DNA of 64,000 bases from Syntrophaceae bacterium (GTDB lineage: Bacteria; Desulfobacterota; Syntrophia; Syntrophales; UBA2192), in the NCBI GenBank assembly GCA_013177795.1, contig JABLXY010000004.1:234001-298000 (forward strand), given 5' to 3'. Of the stretch, positions 1 to 8,504 are shown piece by piece. The position numbers were made by a program, and so were the translations under genes. A model generated the notes under the pieces. The model was not told the DNA's origin, ran no database searches, and worked only from the letters and a program-made list of their open reading frames with translations. The stretch's first letter is position 1. Each line of letters opens with the position of its first letter.

Positions 1-2769
1 CATCCAACCGAAGGGCGCGGACAACACGCCCGCAGCGCCACGCCCGAGCGTTATGAGCCCGTTCCAAGCGCTCGATGCCGCAGTGCCGACAGTGCGCCAG
101 ACGGCGGACGCGGCCTCCGCTCCTTTTCTGAACGGCCAGGTGACCGCCGCAAGGATGCCGCTTCCCAGATTTTTCAAACCGTCCCACACCCAGCGGACCG
201 CGTTCAGCATTCCTTGCAGCGCCAGACTCAGAACCTTGCCCGGCAGGGAAAGGACGCCGAGCATTCCCTTGGCCAGCGTCTTGAGAAGGGACGCGCCGGA
301 GCCCGTGAGGTCCGACAGGGGGCCGGTCTGCGCGTCTGAAAAAGGCAGCAGTCTGCGGAGCCACCCGAGAGCCTTCTTGAGCGTCTCGAACGGATAGGTG
401 ACCGCCGACCAGATGCCTTTTCCGACGGATACGAGAATCGCCTTGCCCGCCTCGAAGAAAGTCGTGTCGCCGGATAAGAATCCCCGCACCACGCCGAAGA
501 CATCGGCCAGCGTTCGGACCAGAGGCAGGTTCATGAAGGCCGCAGTCAAAGCCGATGCCGCGGAAGCAAAAAAACTTCCGACGGCGGAGAAGAGTCCCTT
601 GATGAAATCCCAGACACCGACGATCACGTCCCGGGCCCAGCGGAACGGCGTGGCCAGGAAATCGAAGATCGCTCCCCCGATGGCCTTGAGCCCGTCGAGC
701 ACGGAGAGGTCACCGGTGAGGACCTGCCAGACTGTATGGACGACCCGGGCCGCCATGCGGAGCGCCTCGACCAAAAGCCTGACCGGCAGGAAGAACTTGT
801 AGATGAACTTCCCCGCCTCGATGAAGGCGGTGACGATGGTCTTGCCGAGCCAGACGACCGCGCGCACCACCCAAGCCACCACCGTGATGACGGCCGCCAG
901 GTTGTAGATGACGAACTTAAGGAGATACGCGCCGACCTTGGCGATCACACCGAGCACCGTGCCGAGGGTCTCGCCGAGACTCCGGTAGGAGGAGGCATCG
1001 GCGGAAGAGGCCGCCAAGCCGAAGATTTCAAGGACCGAGAAGATCGCTTTGTACAGCATGCCGTAAGCCTGCATGAGCGCCCGGACCGCGGGTTCGAGAA
1101 TCGCCCTGATCTTTCCGAACGCGTCGGAGAATGCCTCCCACAAGCCGGTCAGAAACTGGCGCACCCGGTAGTAGATGCGGAAGACCGTGACCACCAGTCC
1201 CATCAGTCCGGCCTGTTCGAGCTTCTGGGCCAGGTCGGCCGACATGGTTCCGGCTCCGCCGGAGAGCGAGGTGACGAGCGCCCGGATTCCCTGGAATACG
1301 AGTTGCACCTTTTCCCATGCGCCGAGGATGGTGTCCCTGATGCAGGCGAAGTTGGTCTCCCAAGCCCGTTTGAGGAGATAAACGGCGAGCACCACACCGC
1401 CGATGATCGCGACCACCGGAAGGAAATATGCCGCGAACGTGCTTCCCACACCGGCGATTGCCGCGCCCATGGCGGCAAGCCCCGCCTTGATGGCGGGGAG
1501 CATCAGGCCGATGGTCCCGGCCGCGGCGATCACTCCTCCGACGACTACCAGCACGGCACCCAGCGCCATGGACAAGGTCAGGAGAACCCTGGTCAACCCC
1601 GGCATCGAACGTGCGAGCTTCTGGAAAAACAGGACGGCCTTCGATATTCCCTGGATGATCGGGGTGACCACCGGAAGGAGCGTGCGGCCGAGGATTTCAG
1701 CGAGGTTTCCGACCTGCTGGCGCAAAAGCTGGAACTGACTCCCGATATCCATGTTCATGGCCTTCGCCATTTCCTCGGTGACAGCGGTGCCGCTCTTCAT
1801 CGCTTGTTCGATGGAGCTGATGTTGCCCTCCAGGGACTCCATTCCCTGGGACATCTGGAGCAGGAACTTCACCGCCTCGTCGGAGCCGAAAGCCTTCTTG
1901 ATCTGCACCTGCGCGGCTGCCTGGGAAAGGTCCGGAAATCGCGACTTGATCTCCTGGAGAATGGGGATGACCCCCTTGAGTCTCCCCGTGGAATCCACGA
2001 AGGACAGCCCCAACTGTTCTCCCGCTTCCGCCGCTTTCATGATGAAAGCCTTGTAAAGCGTTCCGGCTTCCGAACCGGGCATGGTGGTCTGCAATTGTCC
2101 GAGAATGGCGAGTTGTTCCTGCAGCGGAATGTTGGAGGCGGCGGCCACCGCGCCGATGTTTTTGACGGCTTCCGCCATCTGCGCCCCGGTGGTCTTGAAA
2201 GATGCCACGGTCTGAGCCATGGCTCCGGAGAAGGCCTTGGCCCACTCCATGTCGGTCATGTCCGCCATGATCGGCTTGAAGATGCCGTACCCGGTGGTGA
2301 AGGTGCCGACCATCTCCTGGATGCTGGCCTTGGTGGCCTTGGCGGTGAGCGCGGCCATGGCGGAGAAAGTGCCCACGGCTTCGTCGCTCAAGGCGGATAG
2401 AGCAGACTTGACGTCGTAGGCCGCGCTGATGAATTCGGCCTTGCTGTAACCGGCCCAAGTATTGGTGAAGCTCTCGGAGGCGTCCTCGAGAGCGCGAAGG
2501 TCCTTGATTCCGAGCGATGCCATCTCGCCCAGGGCTTTCTGGGTCGCGGCGGTGGAGGCCACGAGTCCGACAGGCACGGCCATGAGCGCCAGGCCCGCGC
2601 CGATCATCATGGTGCCTTTCTGGATTCGGTCGAGATTGCGCGTCATGCGCTCGCTGGAGGCGGCCACCGTCGCGTCCAGCGACTGCATGGACGACTGGAC
2701 CCGGCCCGCGTTCTGCGAGAACGCGTCCTTCATCGAAACGATGATGCCGAGTCCAAGATCTCCGTTCAT
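1..2769 (-). CDS. Phage tail tape measure protein, 3' part outside the window
   Basis: At least 923 codons stay open from the ATG at 2769 to the window edge, so the C-terminus is missing. The start MNGDLGLGIIVSMKDAF is followed by Ala/Met-rich helical sequence and several hydrophobic stretches (about residues 45-75 and 390-470, and repeatedly after 530). This is typical of TP901-type tape measure proteins, which set tail length and help DNA cross the membrane. Size and position, directly after the tail tube and the frameshifted chaperone, support the call. The ATG overlaps the stop of the -1 chaperone frame (ATGA), so translation is probably coupled. Specific motifs are not decisive; the call rests on context, length and composition. 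Confidence 0.88.
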   Translation of the reverse strand, partial: MNGDLGLGIIVSMKDAFSQNAGRVQSSMQSLDATVAASSERMTRNLDRIQKGTMMIGAGLALMAVPVGLVASTAATQKALGEMASLGIKDLRALEDASESFTNTWAGYSKAEFISAAYDVKSALSALSDEAVGTFSAMAALTAKATKASIQEMVGTFTTGYGIFKPIMADMTDMEWAKAFSGAMAQTVASFKTTGAQMAEAVKNIGAVAAASNIPLQEQLAILGQLQTTMPGSEAGTLYKAFIMKAAEAGEQLGLSFVDSTGRLKGVIPILQEIKSRFPDLSQAAAQVQIKKAFGSDEAVKFLLQMSQGMESLEGNISSIEQAMKSGTAVTEEMAKAMNMDIGSQFQLLRQQVGNLAEILGRTLLPVVTPIIQGISKAVLFFQKLARSMPGLTRVLLTLSMALGAVLVVVGGVIAAAGTIGLMLPAIKAGLAAMGAAIAGVGSTFAAYFLPVVAIIGGVVLAVYLLKRAWETNFACIRDTILGAWEKVQLVFQGIRALVTSLSGGAGTMSADLAQKLEQAGLMGLVVTVFRIYYRVRQFLTGLWEAFSDAFGKIRAILEPAVRALMQAYGMLYKAIFSVLEIFGLAASSADASSYRSLGETLGTVLGVIAKVGAYLLKFVIYNLAAVITVVAWVVRAVVWLGKTIVTAFIEAGKFIYKFFLPVRLLVEALRMAARVVHTVWQVLTGDLSVLDGLKAIGGAIFDFLATPFRWARDVIVGVWDFIKGLFSAVGSFFASAASALTAAFMNLPLVRTLADVFGVVRGFLSGDTTFFEAGKAILVSVGKGIWSAVTYPFETLKKALGWLRRLLPFSDAQTGPLSDLTGSGASLLKTLAKGMLGVLSLPGKVLSLALQGMLNAVRWVWDGLKNLGSGILAAVTWPFRKGAEAASAVWRTVGTAASSAWNGLITLGRGAAGVLSAPFGWM

Positions 2770-2936
2770 TTGCGCCTGCGCTCCAGTTCTTCACGCTCAA
2801 AAGCGAGCTGCCGCTCCAGGGCCTCCACGAATTCGCGGCGGACCGAGAGCGGCAGCGCCCGTGTTTCCGAGAAACCCCAGTGGAGCCCGCCGTAGGCGAG
2901 AAAAAACGCGTCCCTTACAAGCGAACTCCGGGGAAC
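2766..2936 (-). CDS. -1 frame extension of the tail chaperone (GT-like domain)
   Basis: The open frame of 56 codons has no ATG, GTG or TTG that could start it, and its stop overlaps the tape measure ATG. It encodes a small helical, charged peptide with a core FFLAYGGLHWGF followed by an Arg/Glu-rich tail, resembling the small second chaperone domain of tail assembly proteins. A -1 slip at TTTTTTG (2942-2936) would join it to residue 219 of the upstream protein and give a product of about 275 aa. The slip itself is inferred, not shown. Confidence 0.7.
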   Translation of the reverse strand, partial: VPRSSLVRDAFFLAYGGLHWGFSETRALPLSVRREFVEALERQLAFEREELERRRK

Positions 2937-3592
2937 AAAAAACCCGGTTCCGCCTCCAGCCGGGTGCGGATACGCATCCCGCAGGATTCGCAGTCGGTCT
3001 CCACGGTTGTGTCGACACCCGCGTCCACCCGCAGCATTTCCTGCCGGAGGGCGCTTCGGTCACGCATCGACATATCGTTCATAAGCTTCTTGGTCGGCTG
3101 CGCGCCGTCCACGTCGATGATCCGGATCAGCATGGCCGAGGAGATGGAAGGCTCCTTGAGAGCGGCCAGGCGTTTTTCCTTGTTGCCGTCCAGATAGCTG
3201 AACCGGACCTTGCGCCCGGAGCCGGGGAGCGTGAAAGCGAATTCCCTTTCCTCTCCGTATGGCGTGACCTCCAGCTCTTCCAGGTTGACCCTGACGGCGT
3301 TCGACGCCCGGCAGGCGGTGTTCGGGCAGGTCAGTTCCAGCTCGACCTCGTCGCCGAGAGAGACCTGACGCAGGCGGACCAGAATGAACAGCCGGTCCCC
3401 GGAGAGGAGGTCGAGCACGTCCTTCACCGTCGGTTCGTCGTTGTCCCCCAGCCGCACGATGCAGTTCTTGAGCGCCTGGTTGACGGCGTCTCCCGTCCGG
3501 ATGAGACGCTGGTTGGTGAGCAGTTCCTCCTCGGCTCCGGTCATCTCCCGGAGCTCGATCTCGAGGCCGCTCGGCAATTCAAAGGTGTGCAT
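2915..3592 (-). CDS. Tail assembly chaperone, unshifted short form
   Basis: The 225-aa product is acidic and carries Cys pairs (CPNTAC near residue 99 and CESC near 199) that look like a split zinc ribbon. It lies between the tail tube and tape measure genes, where contractile and siphovirus tails encode their G/GT-type chaperones. The start MHTFELPSG is preceded by a GGAGG ribosome site. Seven codons before its stop there is a run GGGTTTTTTG, and the -1 frame is open from there to the tape measure start. The protein is therefore probably made in two lengths. Sequence family is not certain; role is inferred from position and the frameshift layout. Confidence 0.8.
   Translation of the reverse strand: MHTFELPSGLEIELREMTGAEEELLTNQRLIRTGDAVNQALKNCIVRLGDNDEPTVKDVLDLLSGDRLFILVRLRQVSLGDEVELELTCPNTACRASNAVRVNLEELEVTPYGEEREFAFTLPGSGRKVRFSYLDGNKEKRLAALKEPSISSAMLIRIIDVDGAQPTKKLMNDMSMRDRSALRQEMLRVDAGVDTTVETDCESCGMRIRTRLEAEPGFLFPGVRL
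2936..2945 (-). promoter_or_regulatory. Probable -1 ribosomal frameshift site
   Basis: The sequence GGGTTTTTTG, read in the zero frame as G GGT TTT TTG, contains two overlapping X XXY YYZ heptamers (GGGTTTT and TTTTTTG). It sits six codons ahead of the zero-frame stop. The downstream frame lacks its own start codon, as expected if it is reached only by slippage. Confidence 0.68.
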
Positions 3593-3608
3593 GGTCTACC
3601 TCCTTGGA

Positions 3609-4070
3609 TCAGGTCCAATACTGAAAGCAAATGGCGAGCTTCTCGATGGTGTTGTCCGTGTTCGCGCCCTCGAGTTCGTCGTACTCCAGGACCTTGATCC
3701 ACGCGCCGTGCAGAGTCCATCGTCGCGTTTCGTTGCCGGTTCGGTCGTAGCGGACGAGGTCGATATCGCGCATGTAGTCGTTGGGCAGGCCGCCGACCAC
3801 GGCGTTGACGTCCACCTGTTTCTTGATCCACTCCCTGGCGGCCTCGTCGGAACCGTCCTGGAGAATCCCTTTCTCCAAAGTGATGTCCTCGAACTTGACC
3901 CGTCCGGCCACCTTCTGGTCGAACATGGAACCGGCGGGAGCGAAAGCCACCTCCTCGAACTCGGTCTTGGGTTCCTGGCCTTTCTTGAAAAGCGCGACGT
4001 CGAAGCCGTTCACCTCGACGGCGAATTGCCAGTTCTGATACAGACTCTTGGGCATGTTGCCGCTGCGCAT
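3609..4070 (-). CDS. Phage tail tube protein
   Basis: The 153-aa product (MPKSLYQNWQFAVEVNGF near the start) resembles the gp19/tail tube family, small beta-rich proteins that stack into the inner tube of a contractile tail. Gene order sheath-tube-chaperone-tape measure is conserved in myoviruses and matches here. AAGGAGGT lies 5 bases before the ATG at 4070. A second in-frame Met five codons later is possible. Tube proteins fit this size. Confidence 0.85.
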   Translation of the reverse strand: MRSGNMPKSLYQNWQFAVEVNGFDVALFKKGQEPKTEFEEVAFAPAGSMFDQKVAGRVKFEDITLEKGILQDGSDEAAREWIKKQVDVNAVVGGLPNDYMRDIDLVRYDRTGNETRRWTLHGAWIKVLEYDELEGANTDNTIEKLAICFQYWT

Positions 4071-4081
4071 GACTTACCTCC

Positions 4082-5938
4082 TTACCCGGTCTTGAAGATC
4101 TCTTTGAAATCGGCCCCCGTGGCGGTGAGCACGAAGTTGAGCTCGATGAATTCCGCCGTCTTGGTCGGCTTGACAAAGACGCGCGCCACGAGTTCGTTGC
4201 GGTCGATCACGGCCGGGGTGTTGGTCTCCTCGTCGCACTGGACGGCGAAGTCGTAGAGCCCGCCCTTGTCCTTGATGTCCTGCATGAAGGGGTTGATCAA
4301 CCGGATCAGCGCGCGCCAAGTCTGCGGGTTGTTGGGTTCGAAGACCACGAAGCGCGAGGACTCGGCGATGGCTTCCTCGATGAACATCATCAGCCGCCGC
4401 ACGTTCACTCGGTCGAGCGCCGAGGGCTGGCTTTGCAGCGTCTTCTGCCCCCAGATGTTGATGCCGCTGTCGGGGAAGGAAGCGATCACGTTGACGCCCT
4501 CGGGATAGAGGACGTCCCGCTCGCCCCGGCTGGTCTTGTAGCCCAGGGACAAGGCGTTGAAGACCCGGCCGCGGTCGATGCCCGCGGGCGCGTACCAGAC
4601 ATGGGTCTTCTTGTCGCTGCGGGCGTAGCACCCGGCCACGGCTCCGCTGGGCGGAACGAGCTTGCGCTTGCCGGTCACCGGGTCGTTGATCTCGATCCAG
4701 GGATAGTAGAGCGCGGCATAAGACGAGTTGAACGCCCCGTGGGAATACATCCCCTGGCCCTTGCGGAAATCCACCGCTTCCAGGGGTTCGAGGTGAATGG
4801 GCGCTTCGGCGAGGAGCATGAGGTCCTGGCGGTTTTCCGCATAGGTGACGCCGGCGTGGATCACCTCGGCGGTCGTGACGCCCGGAACCATGATCAGATT
4901 CAGCGCGTCGATCTCGTCGAAAGCGTAGAACCCGGTGTGCTGCGACGGATCGCCGGAGTAGTCGGCGTCGTCCAGCCCCGTAAGACCGTCGTCTCCTCCC
5001 GAAAGGTTGAACACCCCGATCACCGGCCGGTCCGACGGAAGGCCGGATACCGTTCCAAGGTCCTCGACGGTGATGAAGTCCGACCGTTCGTTGACAGCCA
5101 ACTCCACATGATTCGGAGCCGCTTCGTCCATGGAGAGGTCCTTGAAGACCTCAACGACCTCACCCTTGTGGCGGACCACCAGGTTGAACGCGCCGCTCGG
5201 ATCGAGAGAACCGTCTTCTACCTGAACGGAGAGCCGTGCGCCCCAGGTTCCTTCATCGGCCGCGCGTACCTTGAGTGTGTCCATCGCGTCCATGCCTCCG
5301 GACAAGTTCGCCGAGGCCGCGGCTTGGACGATGCCCGTGTCCTGCGTTTCCGCCGTGACCAGCGCGGAGGCCTCCGGAGACCCGGAGACGGCCGCGACCA
5401 CCTGGTCCGCGGTGGCAGCCGGATCGCCCGCCCCGTCGGTCGCCAGGTTGACGGTGATTGCTTGTCCCAAGACCTCGACGGAGAGCGGCGTATCGTTTCC
5501 CGAAACGACGAGTTCGACGGAGACGGCGTTTCCCGCAGCCCCAGACTGAATCGCTCGCCACGCGATACGATCCGTGCCGACGGTGCCTGTTGCGAGTGAC
5601 GCCGTCGCGGCACGCCGGTCCTTGAGGACGGCTTGCGCCTTCGCGGCGGTCAGGGTGTTCCGATCCGTGGGATCGGTCAGATGGGCGATGCGGTTCACGA
5701 AAAGGACGGAGCCGCCGTTATCGAAAAAAGCCCTTGCGGCGTAGGCGAGGTATCCGGCCTGCAGGTAGGAGCCGAATTTGTTGATGAACTGCTCCCAGCT
5801 CGTGACCAGCACGGGCTTATTGATCGGGCCGCGTTCGGCCACGCCCACCATGCCGCAGGAGGAGGTGGATATCTGCTTGACGTAGAAACTGAAGTCGACT
5901 TCGCGGGTATAGATGCCCGGTGAAAGATATGTGCCCAT
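4082..5938 (-). CDS. Phage contractile tail sheath protein
   Basis: The 618-aa product begins MGTYLSPGIYTREVDFSFYV, the standard N-terminus of tail sheath proteins, which usually begin with a short segment followed by SPGVYxxE. The C-terminal third (INPFMQDIKDKGGLYDFAVQ, then NTPAVIDRNELVARVFVKP) matches the conserved sheath core that interlocks subunits. Sheaths contract to drive the tube through the envelope, so this gene defines a myovirus-type tail. Residues about 130-330 form a variable, Ala/Gly/Asp-rich insertion likely exposed on the outside. The gene is 11 bases upstream of the tube gene, separated only by its ribosome site. Confidence 0.95.
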   Translation of the reverse strand: MGTYLSPGIYTREVDFSFYVKQISTSSCGMVGVAERGPINKPVLVTSWEQFINKFGSYLQAGYLAYAARAFFDNGGSVLFVNRIAHLTDPTDRNTLTAAKAQAVLKDRRAATASLATGTVGTDRIAWRAIQSGAAGNAVSVELVVSGNDTPLSVEVLGQAITVNLATDGAGDPAATADQVVAAVSGSPEASALVTAETQDTGIVQAAASANLSGGMDAMDTLKVRAADEGTWGARLSVQVEDGSLDPSGAFNLVVRHKGEVVEVFKDLSMDEAAPNHVELAVNERSDFITVEDLGTVSGLPSDRPVIGVFNLSGGDDGLTGLDDADYSGDPSQHTGFYAFDEIDALNLIMVPGVTTAEVIHAGVTYAENRQDLMLLAEAPIHLEPLEAVDFRKGQGMYSHGAFNSSYAALYYPWIEINDPVTGKRKLVPPSGAVAGCYARSDKKTHVWYAPAGIDRGRVFNALSLGYKTSRGERDVLYPEGVNVIASFPDSGINIWGQKTLQSQPSALDRVNVRRLMMFIEEAIAESSRFVVFEPNNPQTWRALIRLINPFMQDIKDKGGLYDFAVQCDEETNTPAVIDRNELVARVFVKPTKTAEFIELNFVLTATGADFKEIFKTG

Positions 5939-5941
5939 GGG

Positions 5942-6211
5942 TTACCTCCGTTTCCGACGCTTGCCGCCGTTTGCGCCGGTGTTCTCCGTCTCGGTCTCGA
6001 CCAGCTCTTCCCGCGACGTCTCGGGTATGGGGGCGGTCGGCGTCACCGGCGTCAGCGACACGAAGCCCCGCTTTGCCGCGGCATCGATCTCGGCGGAAAT
6101 GTCGTCCTCACCCAGCGTTCTGCGCTCGCGGGGGTTCAGATGAAGCCCCCGGCCGCCTCCCGCGAGGTGGAACGTGAGCGGTTGGAACAGAAGATTTTTG
6201 ATCTCGATCAC
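5942..6211 (-). CDS. Small basic-tailed phage protein of unknown function
   Basis: The protein is about 89 aa and starts VIEIKNLLFQPLTFHL. It ends in a Lys/Arg cluster (GGKRRKRR). I chose the GTG at 6211 because AAGGAGG lies 7 bases before it; an ATG at 6232 that overlaps the previous stop contains this ribosome site and is a less likely start. It lies between the tail terminator-like gene and the sheath gene. Small proteins in this position are common in myoviruses, but I do not recognise a family. Confidence 0.7.
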   Translation of the reverse strand: MIEIKNLLFQPLTFHLAGGGRGLHLNPRERRTLGEDDISAEIDAAAKRGFVSLTPVTPTAPIPETSREELVETETENTGANGGKRRKRR

Positions 6212-6228
6212 TGTAGTTCCTCCTTGTT

Positions 6229-6777
6229 TCATGGGGTATGGAGCCGATCCTCCTCGACGCCGTCCCGGAACTCGAACCGCCGGTCTTTGATGAGCGGGCC
6301 CGTTTCGACGAGGCCGTCGTAAACCGGACAGTCCTCGATCCGGCAGCGGCCGCTGCTCTGGCGCAGGTTCGACAGGTTCACCCGTCGCAATCCGCCCAAG
6401 GGAACGATCTCCGTCAGGTTGAGGAAGCCTCGGTCTTCCACGGCCAGGATCGGGTGGAGCTGATAGAAACGGGACACTCTTTCCTGGAGGTCCAGCAGTT
6501 CACCTTCGTGACCGGCGGTGACGATGACGTCGAAGTCGAGGTGGTAGAGCCGGGGATACCGGCACTCCTCATAAACGAGGTTCGGTATGTCCTTTTCCTG
6601 CATACGGGCCATGGTGCGTCGGTCTCCGTTTTCAGCCAGAGTCGGTCCTTGCAGAATCAAGCTCGGAACGTTGGGCACCTCGAAGACGTCGTCCGCGGCG
6701 ACAAGCACCGCGTCCGGATCGATCTCCGCCTTGACCAGGCGGATAAGGTTTTCGACGACTGTGCGAACGGTTTCCAA
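6229..6777 (-). CDS. Probable tail completion or terminator protein
   Basis: The 182-aa product starts at a TTG (6777) with GGAGG eight bases upstream. It is a mixed alpha/beta protein rich in Asp/Glu, with no metal or catalytic motif that I can see. Its place between the head-proximal genes and the sheath is that of a tail terminator, the ring that caps the tail tube. A copy of the 30-bp CCGAC-N13-CTCCGGTAGGTA motif ends 37 bases before the start, so this gene probably begins a tail operon. Function is inferred from position only. Confidence 0.65.
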   Translation of the reverse strand: METVRTVVENLIRLVKAEIDPDAVLVAADDVFEVPNVPSLILQGPTLAENGDRRTMARMQEKDIPNLVYEECRYPRLYHLDFDVIVTAGHEGELLDLQERVSRFYQLHPILAVEDRGFLNLTEIVPLGGLRRVNLSNLRQSSGRCRIEDCPVYDGLVETGPLIKDRRFEFRDGVEEDRLHTP

Positions 6778-6814
6778 GTCAGGTTCCTCCGGTTCAAGCG
6801 AATGTTCCGCTGGA

Positions 6815-6844
6815 TACCTACCGGAGGCGGCCGGGAAGTGTCGG
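6815..6844 (-). promoter_or_regulatory. Sigma-regulon motif copy 1 (upstream of tail operon)
   Basis: The minus strand reads CCGAC, 13 bases, then CTCCGGTAGGTA, followed by TCC. It fills the gap between the 161-aa gene (stop at 6851) and the 182-aa gene (start 6777, 37 bases away). All 17 defined positions match the seven-copy consensus. Confidence 0.75.
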
Positions 6845-6850
6845 CGGAGA

Positions 6851-7336
6851 TCAGAGAGCCGCGCGGATCGCCTGGCGGTAGTTCTCGATAATCTGCTCGC
6901 GGTACTTTTCCATGGTGGGGTGCAGGAAGGGTCGGGGCGGGATGACGATCACCGTGCCGTTGGGGTGCTGGATGGTGGCTCCGTATTCCATTACCGCGCC
7001 GATGTTCACCAGGTCGTCGCCGTCCTTGTTGACCGTGCCGCGCAGTAGCCCCACGAACGCCCGGTCGGCGAGGATGCGCTGAGTGATGGAATTGACGAGG
7101 AAGCCGGTGTCGATCAGGGCCTTGCTGGAGCCCTTGCGTGCGATGGTGCTCTCGGCCAGTTTGACGAACGCCTTGCCCCCCGGTGCCTGGGAGCGGATGC
7201 CGCGTTTGATTTCGCGGACGAGGAATAGGGCGTTCTTGATGGTCGCCTGCCGGATCGCCAGAGCGAGCCGGGCTCCCGGATTGGCGGCCAGTTTCGCCTT
7301 CGCTTTGTCCCAATCTCCGAAGCGCTTAACTCCCAT
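6851..7336 (-). CDS. Phage virion morphogenesis / tail completion protein (HK97 gp10-like)
   Basis: The 161-aa product has a basic N-terminal half and the signature GAVMEYGATIQHPNGTVIV followed by PPRPFLHPTMEKY. The G-x-x-x-E-Y-G ... PPRPFL pattern is typical of the gp10 / Mu gpG-like tail-completion family that joins head and tail. The start overlaps the end of the upstream connector gene by 11 bases, so the connector genes are translationally linked. A sigma-regulon motif follows six bases after its stop. Confidence 0.78.
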   Translation of the reverse strand: MGVKRFGDWDKAKAKLAANPGARLALAIRQATIKNALFLVREIKRGIRSQAPGGKAFVKLAESTIARKGSSKALIDTGFLVNSITQRILADRAFVGLLRGTVNKDGDDLVNIGAVMEYGATIQHPNGTVIVIPPRPFLHPTMEKYREQIIENYRQAIRAAL

Positions 7337-7688
7337 GCTGACGCACCAGTTTCAGCGCCTTGTGGGTCACGACGCCGAAGAGACGCTCTTCCACGACGGT
7401 CTGTACCCGGAAGACGTCTGTGCCGCTGCGCACCCGGTCTTCCGCTCTCACGTCCAGACCGGGGAGCACGCAGGCCGTGGCGTCGATCTTGTTGGCGAGA
7501 TCTTCCGGAGGCGTTTCGATGAACTCGAGCGGAAAGGTCTCCACTTCAGTGAACGAGGCGTCGTCCGATCCATACAATCGCTCACCGGGGACTGCACGCA
7601 GCAACGCGGCTTCCTGTGAGCTTGCCAGGATCAGTTCCTTTACGTCCCCGACGGCAGACGCTTTCTCGGGATCGCTCAGCAGGGTCAC
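7326..7688 (-). CDS. Head-tail connector (stopper)-like protein
   Basis: The 120-aa product starts with a GTG whose bases overlap the stop of the upstream gene (GTGA). The C-terminal half, with RSGTDVFRVQTVVEERLFG and ending KALKLVRQHGS, resembles small beta-barrel head closure (stopper) proteins. It lies between the connector adaptor-like gene and the gp10-like gene, the usual stopper position. Identification is by order and size; no diagnostic residues are visible. Confidence 0.6.
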   Translation of the reverse strand: MTLLSDPEKASAVGDVKELILASSQEAALLRAVPGERLYGSDDASFTEVETFPLEFIETPPEDLANKIDATACVLPGLDVRAEDRVRSGTDVFRVQTVVEERLFGVVTHKALKLVRQHGS

Positions 7689-8143
7689 AGCTCAATCTCG
7701 CTTCCTTGATCGTAAATGACCGGCACGAGTCCGCCGGGCGTGATGATGTAGTCCTCGGGGGATGCGGCGGCTCCCGGTTTGATTTCACTCAGCCGCTGTT
7801 TGTACACGGCCTTGAGGTCTTCCTCGAGCCCGGCCCAATGCTCCGGCTGCTTGGTTTTATCCACCCGCTTGTCGCCGCTGGAAAAGGCGAAGGCGTTGGC
7901 GGTCTGAGCCCGCATGACCTGGCAGGCATGAATCTGGCCCAACAGGAGCAGCAGCTCGCGCGGTTCGCCTTCCGGCTCGGGAACCACCTCTCCGTTCACG
8001 ATGGAAAGAGAGATTTCCAGGTCGCGCGCCAGACGATAGACGCCTTTCAGGATGCAGCGGGAAAGGACATCGTCAGTGAACAACTCGCTCTGTGGATCGG
8101 ACAGGTCGGTCCGGAGAACGGCGACGAGATCAGCCAGCGCCAC
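7685..8143 (-). CDS. Head-tail connector (adaptor)-like protein
   Basis: The 152-aa, mostly helical product begins MALADLVAVLRTDLSD, like the alpha-helical gp6/gp15-type adaptors that bind the portal. The second helix region FTDDVLSRCILKGVYRLARD fits that fold. It starts at a GTG with GGAGGTGGAAG upstream and overlaps the previous gene by 14 bases. It belongs to the tightly packed connector block. The family assignment is moderate. Confidence 0.65.
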   Translation of the reverse strand: MALADLVAVLRTDLSDPQSELFTDDVLSRCILKGVYRLARDLEISLSIVNGEVVPEPEGEPRELLLLLGQIHACQVMRAQTANAFAFSSGDKRVDKTKQPEHWAGLEEDLKAVYKQRLSEIKPGAAASPEDYIITPGGLVPVIYDQGSEIEL

Positions 8144-8492
8144 CTTCCACCTCCGTCAGCCGCCTCTTAAGGGCGTCGATCACCGTCCTGCGTTTTTCAC
8201 CCGCCAGGTGGGCTTTGAGCTTGTCGGGATCGCCTTCTATGCCGATCCGGGAGATAGCTTCGGCTGCGGTGAGTCCAGAAAGGTCTTCCTCTTGAATACC
8301 GGTCGGAGGGCTTTCGTCCTGTTTCCGGGGATCGTCGTTGCCGTCCATCCGGGCGAGCCTTCCCGCGGACAATGCCGACTCCATCTGAGGGGAGATCGAC
8401 TCCGTTTCGAAGGCCTGGCCCGGATCGAGGCGCAGCTTCACATCGGCGATGATCAAAACTCCCGGCCGGATGTTCTTCAGTTTCACGGTCAC
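8130..8492 (-). CDS. Small phage protein between capsid and connectors, unknown
   Basis: The 120-aa product starts at a GTG with GGAGGTGAACC upstream. The first 50 residues (KLKNIRPGVLIIADVKLRLDP) look like a small beta domain; the rest is acidic and helical, with DLSGLTAAEAISRIG and a C-terminal helix of about 30 residues that could be a short HeH-type unit. It may be a head decoration or connector accessory protein. No certain family is recognised. Confidence 0.6.
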   Translation of the reverse strand: MTVKLKNIRPGVLIIADVKLRLDPGQAFETESISPQMESALSAGRLARMDGNDDPRKQDESPPTGIQEEDLSGLTAAEAISRIGIEGDPDKLKAHLAGEKRRTVIDALKRRLTEVEGGAG

Positions 8493-8504
8493 GGTTCACC
8501 TCCG

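Noticed and set aside
736-2400. Long plus-strand open frame opposite the tape measure gene
   Set aside because: It is the codon-aligned complement of the tape measure gene; composition (His/Asp/Gly/Arg-rich) and context do not support coding.
2797-3063. 88-aa minus-strand frame in the third phase next to the chaperone
   Set aside because: It overlaps both the chaperone and its -1 extension and has Arg/Gly/Pro shadow composition.
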